The notes beneath the pieces are model-generated. The model was given only the letters and a program-made list of their open reading frames with translations, did not search any database and was not told the DNA's origin. From assembly GCA_014800685.1 (NCBI GenBank), contig JAAVFQ010000020.1, positions 32,178 to 96,177 on the forward strand: a stretch of DNA of 64,000 bases, read 5' to 3'. Positions 1 to 9,718 of the stretch are shown in pieces (the stretch's first letter is position 1; each line of letters opens with the position of its first letter). The stretch comes from Bacteroidales bacterium. GTDB taxonomy: Bacteria; Bacteroidota; Bacteroidia; Bacteroidales; Muribaculaceae. Position numbers and translations under genes: made by a program.

Positions 1-97
1 CCGGAATTCTGTCCTGTATGCAGCAGCGCTATCGAGAAGATTATTCTTTTCTATACCGCCCCCCCGGCAGAGTAAATATCGAGGGAACGGGGTCTGA

Positions 98-1318
98 TCA
101 CTCTTCAATGCTCGCACGCTGCTCGGGAGTGAGAGGATAGTTGGCTCTCACCACAGGCCGCATCACAAATCTCTGCAGCAGATAGGCTATCACGAAATAT
201 ACGCCTGCCTGAATCCACATGGCCTTATACTCCACGCTTACCTGCTGAAGATCGGCGCCATTGGCATTCATCCTTATGAAGCCCTCTACGCCCCACGTAG
301 CGGGGACGCAGTCGCCCACATACTGCCAGAAGGGCGGCATTGCAAAACGCGGCCATGTGAGCCCTGAGAGGAAGAGAAATATCAATGAGGTCACCACCCA
401 GATCACAAAGATGCTTTCACGCTCAAGCACTATGGTCTGAAGACAATACCCCAGGCAGATGCTCCCTATCACCATCGGCAAGAGGAAGGCAAGAATCTGA
501 AGAGTATTGCCGGCCATGGGAAACGAGAACATCATCGGCACATAATGCACAAGGAAGAGCATCGGCACTATCATGATGGTCATGAAGCTGAGCATCTGTC
601 CCAGCATGGTCATAAATACCGAGGGCTCTTCATTAAATGAAATATACCCGGTGATATATGATGGTTCACGCTTGGCGCCCCCGGCCATACCTATCGCCAG
701 CACTATGCACTGCTGGAGGATGAGAATCAGCACTCCGGGCATCACGAAAGAGTCGAAGCCCCCGGTGATGTCGCCCATAGAGATGTTCTGCACCTTCATG
801 GGGTCGTTAACGGAGACCGCCACCGGCAAATCAGTCTGCAGATCGCGCTTCTGAATCTCAGCCCCCATTTCCTGCGAGACATTTGTGGCGGCCATCAGGA
901 AACCTTTATACCGGAGCATAAGCGTCATGTCTGTATATAGCACTACGTCGGCGCCATCAAGCCTTCCGAGGTCTTTCTGAAAATTCTCCGGAATTTCGAG
1001 TATGGCGAAGCAGTCGCGCCCGGCAAGAGCTCGTCTGGCCTCAGGCATATCGTCGGCATAACCCTTCACCCATACCTCCTGCGTAGCGTCCATCCGTCTC
1101 ACAAACTCACGCGAGAGCTGAGTGCGGTCATGGTCTACGATGACGAGCGGGACATCCCGCACCAGCTCCGGATTGTATATCAACGAATATATGATGGGAT
1201 AGGCAATCGGGAGCAGAATAAAGAAAACCAAGAGCCCCTGATCCTTGAAAATGACGCGAAATTCGCGCACATAGACCCGAAAAAGCTGTCCGAGCAGCGA
1301 GGATATCTTTCTTTTCAT
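98..1318 (-). CDS. ABC-2 family transporter permease (second of two)
   Basis: This 406-aa protein is an inner-membrane permease of the ABC-2 (ABC2_membrane_3) type. It has one N-terminal membrane segment near residues 28-48, a periplasmic domain to about residue 190, and then five hydrophobic segments to the C-terminus. This is the layout of YhhJ/YbhR-type permeases that work with an HlyD-type adaptor and TolC. It is the last gene of a minus-strand operon: tolC-like, hlyD-like, permease, permease. Only 13 nt separate it from the upstream permease. No nucleotide-binding subunit lies upstream in the operon, and anything downstream of it is outside the window. Substrate cannot be told from sequence; drugs, lipids or small hydrophobic compounds are typical for the family. 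Confidence 0.88.
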   Translation of the reverse strand: MKRKISSLLGQLFRVYVREFRVIFKDQGLLVFFILLPIAYPIIYSLIYNPELVRDVPLVIVDHDRTQLSREFVRRMDATQEVWVKGYADDMPEARRALAGRDCFAILEIPENFQKDLGRLDGADVVLYTDMTLMLRYKGFLMAATNVSQEMGAEIQKRDLQTDLPVAVSVNDPMKVQNISMGDITGGFDSFVMPGVLILILQQCIVLAIGMAGGAKREPSYITGYISFNEEPSVFMTMLGQMLSFMTIMIVPMLFLVHYVPMMFSFPMAGNTLQILAFLLPMVIGSICLGYCLQTIVLERESIFVIWVVTSLIFLFLSGLTWPRFAMPPFWQYVGDCVPATWGVEGFIRMNANGADLQQVSVEYKAMWIQAGVYFVIAYLLQRFVMRPVVRANYPLTPEQRASIEE

Positions 1319-1331
1319 TTCTCAGCTGTTT

Positions 1332-2522
1332 TCATGGCACATATACCTGCTTTTTCATTGCGCTTTTGAGTCTCCAGAGCATTGTGAAGGGGAGAAGCAT
1401 AAAGACGCAATAGGCCGCATACCACACTCTGGCGTAGTAGATGTCAAGACCATTGAGGGCCTGCGCACTGTAGATAAGAAAATTATAACGCACCGGCAAC
1501 ACCCATGAGAAAATGCTCAACGCTCCATACATGCTCTGCTCCGGGAAGGAGAATGCCGCCAGCGAGAATGACAGTATGCCGATTAGCGCTGATATCGAGA
1601 GCCCCAGGCGAAGATTGGGCAGCACGCAGAAGAAGAAAAGGCCGAGACCCTGACTGGCCAGAACGAACATCAGCTGGCTGAGCGTGATCCATCCCCAGGA
1701 GCCATTCATGGGATAGCCGTTCCATCTGAAAAGCCATGACTCCATGAAGACAGCCACCACCCACCATAAAAGCGTCTGAGGCAGCAGCTTCGTGAAGAGA
1801 TAGACAAGCACCGACCCGTCACACCGCTCAAGCAGCTCCCTGGATCGTCCATATTTGATGTCCTGGCCGAGAGAGAAGACCGTCATCAGCAGAATCATCA
1901 GCTGGAGCGCGCCGGGGATAAAGGAGTTGCAGAGATAGATGGCATAGTTGAGTTCCGGATTATGAATCGGCCGCGTCTGCACTCCTATGGGATTGAGCAG
2001 GGGAGCCAGATTGTAGGAAGCCAGCCCGGCCCCCTCTATTTTCTCCACGGCCACACCTGCCTTTGCATAAAGGGCTGTCGTCTTGAAGGTCTTGAAGAGA
2101 AGCGAGGCCGGCACGTAATAGGTCATGTTGGTATAAAACGTTATGACGGGACTTCTTCCTGCCATCAGGTCGGCCTGAAAATTCTCCGGTATCAGGAAAA
2201 AGCCATATATGCGTCCGCTCTGCATCTCATGGCGCGCTTCGGTGTAGGAATTGCATGACTCGGTAATGTGGACCATCTGCATCCCGGAGAGATTCTGGGA
2301 GATACCTCTCGAAAGCGATGTGCCGTCGCGGTCTACGATGGCGGCCGGGATTCTCGTGGGAAGTCCAGAAGACATCAGGGAGGTGAGAAAGAAGAACATG
2401 AAAAGGGGGAGCGCCAGAAAGCCTACCCAATAGATAGGTCTTCTGAGCATCCGCAGGCAATTCTCTTTTATGAGAGCCCGGAGCCCCGACTTACGGCCGT
2501 TATCCTTAGAGCCTGCCATCAC
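1332..2522 (-). CDS. ABC-2 family transporter permease (first of two)
   Basis: This 396-aa protein has the same architecture as the permease that follows it: one N-terminal transmembrane helix (about residues 33-52), an extracytoplasmic domain, and a C-terminal bundle of about five helices. The two were probably a duplication and are likely to form a heterodimer. Its start overlaps the stop of the HlyD-type gene by 4 nt, which indicates translational coupling. It has no Walker motifs, so it needs an ATPase from elsewhere. Assignment to the ABC-2 superfamily is confident; the cargo is unknown. Confidence 0.87.
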   Translation of the reverse strand: MMAGSKDNGRKSGLRALIKENCLRMLRRPIYWVGFLALPLFMFFFLTSLMSSGLPTRIPAAIVDRDGTSLSRGISQNLSGMQMVHITESCNSYTEARHEMQSGRIYGFFLIPENFQADLMAGRSPVITFYTNMTYYVPASLLFKTFKTTALYAKAGVAVEKIEGAGLASYNLAPLLNPIGVQTRPIHNPELNYAIYLCNSFIPGALQLMILLMTVFSLGQDIKYGRSRELLERCDGSVLVYLFTKLLPQTLLWWVVAVFMESWLFRWNGYPMNGSWGWITLSQLMFVLASQGLGLFFFCVLPNLRLGLSISALIGILSFSLAAFSFPEQSMYGALSIFSWVLPVRYNFLIYSAQALNGLDIYYARVWYAAYCVFMLLPFTMLWRLKSAMKKQVYVP

Positions 2523-3550
2523 TGTTTGAGCACTACTGACATACCGGGACGGAAGTTCTCTATCGGCTTCTTGGGGCGGGCTTTCACCTGGAATGTGCGG
2601 GCATCGAAATCGCCGGTGGCTTTGGTGGCCTGCCAGTTGGCGTATGTGCCGAGATCCATGATATAGAAGACCGTCATCTCGGTATTGAGGTCAAGGGCCG
2701 GGATATACACCTTTAGAGTAGTCCCCTCCTTGATATTCTTGAGCTCAGTCTCACGCACATTGAAGACAGCCCAGTGGTCATCCTTCTGCAGACTCATTAT
2801 GGGCGAACCGAGCGAGACGAGCTCACTCACGTTAGGATAAATCACCGTGATGACGCCATCGCAGGGAGCCACGAGATACTGGTCTTCCAGCACTGCGCCT
2901 ACCTCTTTCACACCGGCCTTAGAGGCTCTCACCATAGCGGCGGCCGCCTCCTTATCCTCCTTTTGAGCGCCTGCGCGTGCGAGTTCATATTGCGATTTGG
3001 CGGCATCGCGAGCAGCCACTGCAGCATCATAAGCCGCCTTAGCCTCGTCACGCTTCTGCTCGGTGACCACCCCCTCCTTGAAGAGATTGTCAAGACGCTC
3101 GTAGGTCTTGCCGGTAATGCCGACAGCCGCCTCAGCCTGCTTCATGAGCTCGTAGGCTGTCTGTATTATTTCTATGCGCGTGCCGGCATCCACTTTCTTA
3201 TCGGCCGCCGAAGCCACATCCTGCATCGCAGTAGCCTGCTCCATACGCGCATCGACAAGCGAGGAATGAATCCTCACAAGCGTGTCGCCGGCCTGCACTC
3301 TCTGGCCCTCTTCTACATAGATGTCAGCCACGCGCCCGGGGAGCTTGCCTGAAATGCGTATTTCTGTCGCCTCGCCCTGACCCTGAATCGTGTCGGGACC
3401 CTGCTTGATGAAGAGAAAGCCTACCAGCGCCATTGCGGTGAGGATAACCACAATTACTACGATGGTCAGTACAAGGAGTTTGTCCTTAGCGGAAACGTTG
3501 AGCTGCTTGAGGGCCTGCTCATCGGGACGGATTTCTGTTTCTGATGCCAT
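2519..3550 (-). CDS. HlyD/MFP-family periplasmic adaptor
   Basis: This 343-aa membrane fusion protein links the inner-membrane permeases to a TolC-type channel. A single hydrophobic anchor lies at about residues 26-50. It is followed by a lipoyl/barrel-sandwich half-motif (GKLPGRVADIYVEEGQRV), an Ala/Lys/Glu-rich coiled-coil hairpin at about residues 85-215, and the second half of the barrel plus a beta-barrel domain (VAPCDGVITVIYPNVSELV). The C-terminus ends with the typical RPGMSVVLK. It lies between the TolC-like gene and the permeases in one operon, consistent with a tripartite exporter. Confidence 0.92.
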   Translation of the reverse strand: MASETEIRPDEQALKQLNVSAKDKLLVLTIVVIVVILTAMALVGFLFIKQGPDTIQGQGEATEIRISGKLPGRVADIYVEEGQRVQAGDTLVRIHSSLVDARMEQATAMQDVASAADKKVDAGTRIEIIQTAYELMKQAEAAVGITGKTYERLDNLFKEGVVTEQKRDEAKAAYDAAVAARDAAKSQYELARAGAQKEDKEAAAAMVRASKAGVKEVGAVLEDQYLVAPCDGVITVIYPNVSELVSLGSPIMSLQKDDHWAVFNVRETELKNIKEGTTLKVYIPALDLNTEMTVFYIMDLGTYANWQATKATGDFDARTFQVKARPKKPIENFRPGMSVVLKQ

Positions 3551-3684
3551 ATTGATTTTCGGAAGTAGTTCTTAAAAATAAACGATTTCAAATTTCGGGG
3601 GTTCTAAAATTTATGGCTTATGAGTCTACCGGAGATTGCACCGAACCAAACATCAATGGCAATAACCTCATAAACTCATAACCT

Positions 3685-3708
3685 TGAAGTTGAGCAGGCT
3701 CAACTTCA
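3685..3708. repeat. Perfect 24-bp palindrome over the tolC-like stop codon
   Basis: Arms TGAAGTTGAGC and GCTCAACTTCA are separated by AG. The stop codon of the TolC-like gene lies inside the right arm. On the minus strand the hairpin is not followed by a U-run, so it is more likely an RNA-processing or partial-attenuation hairpin between tolC and hlyD than a full terminator. Confidence 0.6.
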
Positions 3709-5142
3709 GTAAGCAAGCGTGCCAAGCACTTTGGAGAGATAGACAGTGGTGAGATGGATGCCTATTTCAGCATCTATTTTCTCGGAATGAGCCGCTCTCC
3801 AGGCCGTCTGTGCAGCCAGCACATCGTCGGCGGTCATCACTCCCTCACGGAAGGCCAGCTGAGCCTGACGCAGATTCTCATCGGCTTTCTCGAGATTGCG
3901 GAGCGTCATGTTATATGTCTTGTAGGCCTCATCGTAGGAATAGCGGGCCTGACTCACCTGGAGCTGAACTTTCTCCTCTGCGTCTTCCAGCAACATCCGC
4001 TGACGCAGAGTGGCCGAGCGAGCCGACTTCAGCTGATTATAGTTGCCTCCCCAATGCCATAGCGGCACCGTCAGCGTAGCCCCTACGCTGAAACCGCCAC
4101 CGAATCTCTTATCAAAACCATTGATTACGTTGGGATTTGAAAATGACCATGCTCCTACGAGAGCTACCTTCGGAAGCATGGTGGAGAGGGCAAGCTTCTC
4201 TTTCTGCTCAAAGAGGGAGATGCCGTGGCGCAGGGCGGTCAGATCCTGACGACGCGCATATACATCCTCCATTTTTACGTCTACGGCCGGAGCGATGCGG
4301 CTGTCTCTTCCCAGCCCCTCATCCTGCAGCTCCATCGGTGTATTGACAGGGAGTCCGCAGAGCTGAGCGAGCGCCATGCGGGAGAGAGAAAGGCCGTTGT
4401 CCACTTTCGTTAGCGCCACGTTGGCCTCATTTAAACTCACGGCTACGGTCAGAACGTCGCTTTTGGTGGCCATTCCCTCTTTTTGCAGCGACTGCACATT
4501 ACTATACAGTGAATCCACCAGACTGACGAAGCTTTCGGCCAGACGCTTCTTTTCCCTGAGCGAGATAACCTGCCAGTAGGCGCCGTCCACGGCGAATATC
4601 ACATCCTGAGCCGCCGAGTTTCGCACGGTGCGTGCCAGCTCTTCCGCATATTTTGTAATCTCGTTGAGAGCCTTTATCTGCCCGCCCATGAATATCGGCT
4701 GGGTGAGCGTGAAGGCGCCCGCAAAGACGTTGCGGGTGTCAAACTCCATCGCCTCTTTAGGGATAACGGCCACATCAGTAAACACCGGCAGGCCGGTTTC
4801 GGGATTTATCACCGGCTTCATATTCTGATCAAGCATTACGTTGTAGACGTATTGCTGCGTCAGCGGGTCGAATGTCATGGTGGGCAGATGAGCATCTTCG
4901 CCCAAAAGCGAAATTTTATGCTGATTATACATATACCCCCCCGTAAAGTCTATGCCGGGGAGATAAGCTGCTCTTGCCGCCTTTCGGTCATATCCTGCTC
5001 CGGTAATTGCCTCATCCGCTATCCGGAGCGCCTTATTATTGCGCAATGCCATATTCCGACAGGAGTCAAGGGTCACCGGAGCGCCGGTGGCCGCCATTGT
5101 CGTCGCGAGTGCTATTGTCGCAAGAAGTAAACTCTTATTCAC
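3706..5142 (-). CDS. TolC-family outer membrane efflux protein
   Basis: This 478-aa protein has a cleavable signal peptide (residues 1 to about 20, ending near ATGA-AP) and two outer-membrane-efflux repeats. They are rich in long amphipathic helices, for example SLREKKRLAESFVSLVDSLY and LRNLEKADENLRQAQLAFRE. The length fits the family. It is the first gene of the export operon and supplies the outer-membrane duct for the HlyD/ABC-2 assembly. The next gene upstream (the PgpH-type protein) is on the same strand about 100 nt away and is probably a separate unit. Confidence 0.93.
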   Translation of the reverse strand: MNKSLLLATIALATTMAATGAPVTLDSCRNMALRNNKALRIADEAITGAGYDRKAARAAYLPGIDFTGGYMYNQHKISLLGEDAHLPTMTFDPLTQQYVYNVMLDQNMKPVINPETGLPVFTDVAVIPKEAMEFDTRNVFAGAFTLTQPIFMGGQIKALNEITKYAEELARTVRNSAAQDVIFAVDGAYWQVISLREKKRLAESFVSLVDSLYSNVQSLQKEGMATKSDVLTVAVSLNEANVALTKVDNGLSLSRMALAQLCGLPVNTPMELQDEGLGRDSRIAPAVDVKMEDVYARRQDLTALRHGISLFEQKEKLALSTMLPKVALVGAWSFSNPNVINGFDKRFGGGFSVGATLTVPLWHWGGNYNQLKSARSATLRQRMLLEDAEEKVQLQVSQARYSYDEAYKTYNMTLRNLEKADENLRQAQLAFREGVMTADDVLAAQTAWRAAHSEKIDAEIGIHLTTVYLSKVLGTLAY

Positions 5143-5244
5143 GTCTCTTTCTTGAGTAAGGTTCTGTGTTCAGTAGATAAAGTAATAGGGATTGTCGGGA
5201 GAAAGTGATGCTGAGTAATAATACAATTACGACCCCGCATTTGT

Positions 5245-7341
5245 TCACTCCTCTCCGGGTTTTTCTCCCTGTTGCGGACCCTGAGTGGCGGGCGTGCCCT
5301 CCTTCTTGTGGATGGAGGGATAGGCCACGCGCGAATGATAGATGGTAGCCAGCCTCTTCTTGAATGTGTTCTTTATCGTCTCGATATCCTTCAGGGATAT
5401 GGGCGACTCTCTGAAGCGTCCATCTCTCACCAGTGTATCTATGATATTGTCCACCAGCGAATCAATCGACTCCTGGGAATAATCCTTGAGCGAACGGGAG
5501 GCGGCCTCCACGCAGTCGGCCATCATGAGTATGGCTGTTTCCTTGGAGCGCGGGTCGGGTCCCGGATAGGTGAAGGGCTCAGGGTCCACATAGTTGTCGC
5601 CCGCATTATTGACGGCAGTGTTGTAGAAATATTTCGCCACTCCGCGTCCATGATGCTCAGAGATGAAGTCTCTTATCACCTGTGGCAATTTTTCGGCACG
5701 GGCCATAGCCAGGCCGTCCGTGACGTGCGAGATAATCTTGCGGGCCGAGGTCTCAGGGTCAAGGCCGGCGTGCGGATTGACGCCGTGCTGATTCTCCGTA
5801 AAGAAGATAGGGCTCTTCATCTTGCCGATGTCATGATAGAGAGCTCCCGTGCGCACAAGCTGCGTATTGGCATGAATGGCACGGGCGGCCTCGGAAGCCA
5901 GCGTGGATACCTGCATTGAATGTTGGAAAGTGCCGGGAGCCTCTTCCGCCAGCCTCCGGAGAAGCTTATTGTTGATATCTGAGAGCTCCACGAGAGTCAC
6001 TGTCGACGTAAACCCGAAAGTTCTCTCTATCACCACGATAAGGATATAGGCAAAGGAGAGTAGCACGGAGTTGATGGCGAACGACCCTATCACGCGCCAG
6101 GAGAAGTTGGAGAGATCGCCATCGAAAATAAGGCAGAATGCAAAATAACATACGCAATATCCGAAGAAGGCTATAATCGCCGTGCGCAGGAGCTGAGAGC
6201 GACGGCTGAGCTGACGGATGGAGAAGGTGGCCAGAAGCCCTACCACCAGTTCCATGAAGATGAAGGAGAAGGGGAAGGTGGCCACAAGCGCGGATATGAA
6301 TATCGTGGTGAGTAGCGCGAAGATAGCCGTGCGCGAATCGAAGAATATCAATGTGATTACGGGCACCGCTGCAAAGGGCACAAGGTAAAGTCCGTGTGAG
6401 AAATGCTCAAACATCAGCACCGCGAATATGGCGAAGAGTGTGATGAAGGTCATCAGGAAGGTCATCTTGCGCAGAGAGGAGAAGAAGGTGCGGCGATAGA
6501 GGGAGAGGTAGCAATAGAGTATAATGAAAAGCACCAGAATGTAGATTCCCTGCCCGACTTCGAAATAGGTGCTCGGCCCATCGTCACCTTTTTGCCTGGC
6601 GAGGAGTTCCTGATAGGTGTTGAGATTTGTAAAAATCTGTGGAGTAACAATCTCTCCGCGGTCTACTATGCGCTGTCCGCTCTTGATAATGCCCTGCGCG
6701 CCGGTGATGTTGAGATATTCCTGCTCGCGATATTTGGTGTCGGCCGCCGTGTCGAGCACCACGTTGGGAATCAGGCATGAGTTAAGCGCCTTGGAGAGCG
6801 CAGGGTCAAGCGATGAGCCCTTCTCCACACGATAGAGCGAGTCTATATATTTGTAAGCGGCTGCCTGCGACATCATCGTGGAGGCGTCTACGGTCACCAC
6901 ATTGGTCTCGGCGAGCGCCGAGGTGTCTTGCGCTATGCGAAGTCTTTTCTGCTTCTGCTCGTTAAGAAGCTCATAGATATTCTGGTCTACAAGTCCGCGC
7001 TCATACACCTCTGTCAGCAACCCCTTCAGCGAGGCGCCACCCTCGAAGGCAGCTCCTACTGTGCCGATACGTTCCAGACTCTTCTCTACCACCTGTGGCT
7101 TCCGCTTGGCGAAGGGCACGAAATGATGGTTGACCGAATCTCGAAGCGAGGTCAGAGATGCCGAGTCGCGCAATATCGGCATATCGAAGGGAGCAGTCAG
7201 CAGAGGATACTTCCACGGCTGATTCAGCTCGTATGTGAAACTCTGATGGTCAGCCTTCGGAAGGATGAGAAGAATAACCGTCAGCGAAACGGCGATAAGG
7301 GCCGCACGCAGAAGATTTATTTTTGAAAACAGTTCTTTCAT
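5245..7341 (-). CDS. 7TM-HD cyclic-di-AMP phosphodiesterase, PgpH type
   Basis: This 698-aa membrane enzyme is expected to hydrolyse the second messenger c-di-AMP. An N-terminal helix (about 12-30) is followed by a long extracytoplasmic 7TMR-HDED-like domain, then about seven membrane helices (about 265-450), then a cytoplasmic HD domain. The metal-binding motif HDIGK follows GALY, with downstream SEHHG and MMADCVE motifs, matching the HDIG family. The C-terminus carries a short Pro/Gly/Glu-rich tail. It starts 63 nt after rel on the same strand, so the c-di-AMP and (p)ppGpp enzymes may be co-transcribed. Its start region (ATG plus 35 nt upstream) is duplicated at 43384-43424. Confidence 0.9.
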   Translation of the reverse strand: MKELFSKINLLRAALIAVSLTVILLILPKADHQSFTYELNQPWKYPLLTAPFDMPILRDSASLTSLRDSVNHHFVPFAKRKPQVVEKSLERIGTVGAAFEGGASLKGLLTEVYERGLVDQNIYELLNEQKQKRLRIAQDTSALAETNVVTVDASTMMSQAAAYKYIDSLYRVEKGSSLDPALSKALNSCLIPNVVLDTAADTKYREQEYLNITGAQGIIKSGQRIVDRGEIVTPQIFTNLNTYQELLARQKGDDGPSTYFEVGQGIYILVLFIILYCYLSLYRRTFFSSLRKMTFLMTFITLFAIFAVLMFEHFSHGLYLVPFAAVPVITLIFFDSRTAIFALLTTIFISALVATFPFSFIFMELVVGLLATFSIRQLSRRSQLLRTAIIAFFGYCVCYFAFCLIFDGDLSNFSWRVIGSFAINSVLLSFAYILIVVIERTFGFTSTVTLVELSDINNKLLRRLAEEAPGTFQHSMQVSTLASEAARAIHANTQLVRTGALYHDIGKMKSPIFFTENQHGVNPHAGLDPETSARKIISHVTDGLAMARAEKLPQVIRDFISEHHGRGVAKYFYNTAVNNAGDNYVDPEPFTYPGPDPRSKETAILMMADCVEAASRSLKDYSQESIDSLVDNIIDTLVRDGRFRESPISLKDIETIKNTFKKRLATIYHSRVAYPSIHKKEGTPATQGPQQGEKPGEE

Positions 7342-7376
7342 CTCACATATATCGTTTAATTTTTCGAACTTACTTA
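7336..7376. repeat. 41-nt repeat, copy A (start region of the PgpH-type gene)
   Basis: This segment covers the ATGAAA start of the HD phosphodiesterase and its upstream leader. It matches 43384-43424 at 39 of 41 positions by direct comparison; the two differences are adjacent, just upstream of the TGAG that precedes the ATG. The central core CGTTTAATTTTTCGAACTTA is identical. Confidence 0.85.
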
Positions 7377-7404
7377 GAACTTACAAGCGAAGAAAATTAA
7401 AGAG

Positions 7405-9714
7405 TCAAGATATTCGCTTGGCGCTCTTGACGCCTTTTATTTTTCTAAGTGTCCGGCAGATATTAGTCACCGTGTCGGCATCAGCCACATGAAGATTCAG
7501 TAGACAGTGAAACACTTCATGCCGTGCCTCTATCTCCAGACCACGGATGTTGATATTCATTTTACTGCTGAGCGTGACCACTACCTCTTCGAGCAGTCCG
7601 TGGCGGTCGATGCCGTCTACCGCTATCCTCACCTCAAAATTGTCGGCCTTTCCGCACCAGCGCGTAGCCACCAGGTGTGGGCCGTAAGTCGTCTTGAGGC
7701 GCATGGCATTCGGGCAGCTCACCTTATGCAGTATCACATTCTCCTCATCATCCACAAAGCCGAGCACGTCATCGCCGGGGATGGGCGAGCAGCAATCATC
7801 TATGCGATAGTTCGGTTTTTCAGGATGCAGCTCGTATATTTCATTCCGGCTGACGGGCGCCCTGCGGGGGAGCGTGCCTGATTTTTTGGATGCAAAGGGA
7901 TTCAGCAGACGCATCAGCGAGGATAGGCGTGTCTTTTTCGGTCCCTTTAAGTCCTTACCTGTAAAATTAATCTCTTCGCCGGCGAGCATCTCGAAAAGCT
8001 CCTCGCGCGAGGAGAGATTATAGGTGCGGAGTATGTTGCGGATGCCATTCTCATCCGGTTCGCGGCCCTCCTTGGCCATAAGGTCATTGAAAATCTCCTC
8101 CCCCCTCTTGCGCATAAGCTGACGGTCTTTCCGGAGCACTGCGCGTATGCGGTTCTGTGCCTTGGCCGTATGGCAATATTCCAGCCATTCGGGCTGTGGC
8201 AGCTGCGAATCTGACGTTATTATCTCCACCTGGTCGCCGCTTCCGAGCTGATGAGAGAGCGGCACGAGCCGGTGATTGATCTTTCCGGCCACACAGTGCA
8301 GTCCTAACTGCGAATGGATGGAGAATGCCAGATCAAGCACCGTGGCGCCCATAGGAAGAGTCTTCAGGTCGCCTTTCGGTGTGAAGACGTATATCTCCGA
8401 CGAGAAGAGATTGAGCTTTATCGTGTCGAGGAAATCAATGGCGTTAGGCTCCGGATTGGCAAGGATGTCCTTAATGGTATTCATCCAGTTGTCAAGCTCG
8501 GCATCCACGTTCTGCTCTCCTGTCTTGTATTTCCAGTGAGCGGCATAGCCGAGTTCGGCTATGTCATCCATCTTTTTGGAGCGTATCTGCACCTCTATCC
8601 ATCGCCCCTCCGGCCCCATGGCCGTCAGATGAAGCGCGCGATATCCGTTAGCTTTCGGCGTGGATGTCCAGTCGCGCAGACGGTCGGGATGCACACGATG
8701 GCCGTCGGTGAAAAAGGTATATATCTGCCAGCATCGTATCTTCTCCTGAGCGTCGTCCTCATTCTCGAATATCACCCTGACGGCATAGATGTCATATATC
8801 TCTTCGAAGGGTATCCCCTTCTTCTCCATCTTTTTGAAGATGGAATAGGCACTCTTCACTCTGGCTTTGATAGTGTAGCGAAAACCGGCCTCATCCAGTT
8901 TGCGACGAACGGGCTTGACAAACTCCTCCACTATACGGGCACGATGCTCCTCTGTCTCTGTCAGCTTCGACATTATGTCCGCATACTGGGCCGGATGCTC
9001 GTAGCGGAAAGCGAGGTCTTCCAGCTCCAGCTTAATCTTGAAGAGACCCAGACGATGAGCCAGAGGGGCATAGACATAAAGGGTCTCCCCTGCTATCTTA
9101 TACTGCTTTTCCGGCCTCAGAGAGCCCAGAGTGCGCATATTGTGCAGACGGTCGGCCATCTTTATGAGCACCACTCGCACGTCTGTGCTCATCGAAAGAA
9201 GAAGCTTGCGGAAATTCTCAGCCTGAATAGAGGCTTTATCGCCGAAGATGCCACCAGATATTTTGGTCAGCCCCTCTACGATATCGGCCACTTTTGAGCC
9301 GAAATGGCTCTCTATATCCTCCTTCGTATAGTCTGAATCCTCTATTACGTCGTGCAGCAGCGCGGCGCAGATTGACGTAGAACCTAACCCAAGCTCTGAC
9401 ACCACGATTTTCGCCACCGCGATAGGATGAAGGATATAGGGCTCGCCGCTCCGGCGCCGCACGCCGGCATGCGCTTTCTTTGCGAAACGGTAGGCCTTCT
9501 CTATTATATCCACCTTCTTGCGGTGGTTGGAGCTGACATACGTCCGGAGCACATCGCGAAAGGCTGCCTCCACATAGCGGTCTTCCTCCTCCGGAGAGCC
9601 CGGCACGAAAGGAGGAATAGACGCAGGTGCCGGCACGTATGGCATCAGCACTGAGGGAGACTGAGCAGGCTTTGCGCCCGCCGCTTCATTGTTAATGGTT
9701 GCCTCGCGATTCAT
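7405..9714 (-). CDS. rel: Bifunctional (p)ppGpp synthetase/hydrolase (Rel/SpoT family)
   Basis: This 769-aa stringent-response enzyme synthesises and degrades (p)ppGpp. In order it has an HD hydrolase domain (GEPYILHPIAVAKI ... HDVIEDSDY), a synthetase domain (RVKSAYSIFKKM ... YDIYAVRV ... ANGYRALH), a TGS domain (VFTPKGDLKTLPMGATVLD), a helical/zinc-finger-like region (DDCCSPIPGDDVLGF) and a C-terminal ACT domain. The first 40 residues are Pro/Ala-rich and not conserved. The promoter just upstream would start transcription almost at the annotated ATG, so the internal ATG at 9645 (MPYVPAP) is an alternative start. It is likely the only long RSH of the organism. Confidence 0.95.
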   Translation of the reverse strand: MNREATINNEAAGAKPAQSPSVLMPYVPAPASIPPFVPGSPEEEDRYVEAAFRDVLRTYVSSNHRKKVDIIEKAYRFAKKAHAGVRRRSGEPYILHPIAVAKIVVSELGLGSTSICAALLHDVIEDSDYTKEDIESHFGSKVADIVEGLTKISGGIFGDKASIQAENFRKLLLSMSTDVRVVLIKMADRLHNMRTLGSLRPEKQYKIAGETLYVYAPLAHRLGLFKIKLELEDLAFRYEHPAQYADIMSKLTETEEHRARIVEEFVKPVRRKLDEAGFRYTIKARVKSAYSIFKKMEKKGIPFEEIYDIYAVRVIFENEDDAQEKIRCWQIYTFFTDGHRVHPDRLRDWTSTPKANGYRALHLTAMGPEGRWIEVQIRSKKMDDIAELGYAAHWKYKTGEQNVDAELDNWMNTIKDILANPEPNAIDFLDTIKLNLFSSEIYVFTPKGDLKTLPMGATVLDLAFSIHSQLGLHCVAGKINHRLVPLSHQLGSGDQVEIITSDSQLPQPEWLEYCHTAKAQNRIRAVLRKDRQLMRKRGEEIFNDLMAKEGREPDENGIRNILRTYNLSSREELFEMLAGEEINFTGKDLKGPKKTRLSSLMRLLNPFASKKSGTLPRRAPVSRNEIYELHPEKPNYRIDDCCSPIPGDDVLGFVDDEENVILHKVSCPNAMRLKTTYGPHLVATRWCGKADNFEVRIAVDGIDRHGLLEEVVVTLSSKMNINIRGLEIEARHEVFHCLLNLHVADADTVTNICRTLRKIKGVKSAKRIS

Positions 9715-9718
9715 GACG

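Noticed and set aside
8314..9297. 327-aa plus-strand open frame opposite rel
   Set aside because: Shadow of the well-supported Rel protein; no recognisable domain.
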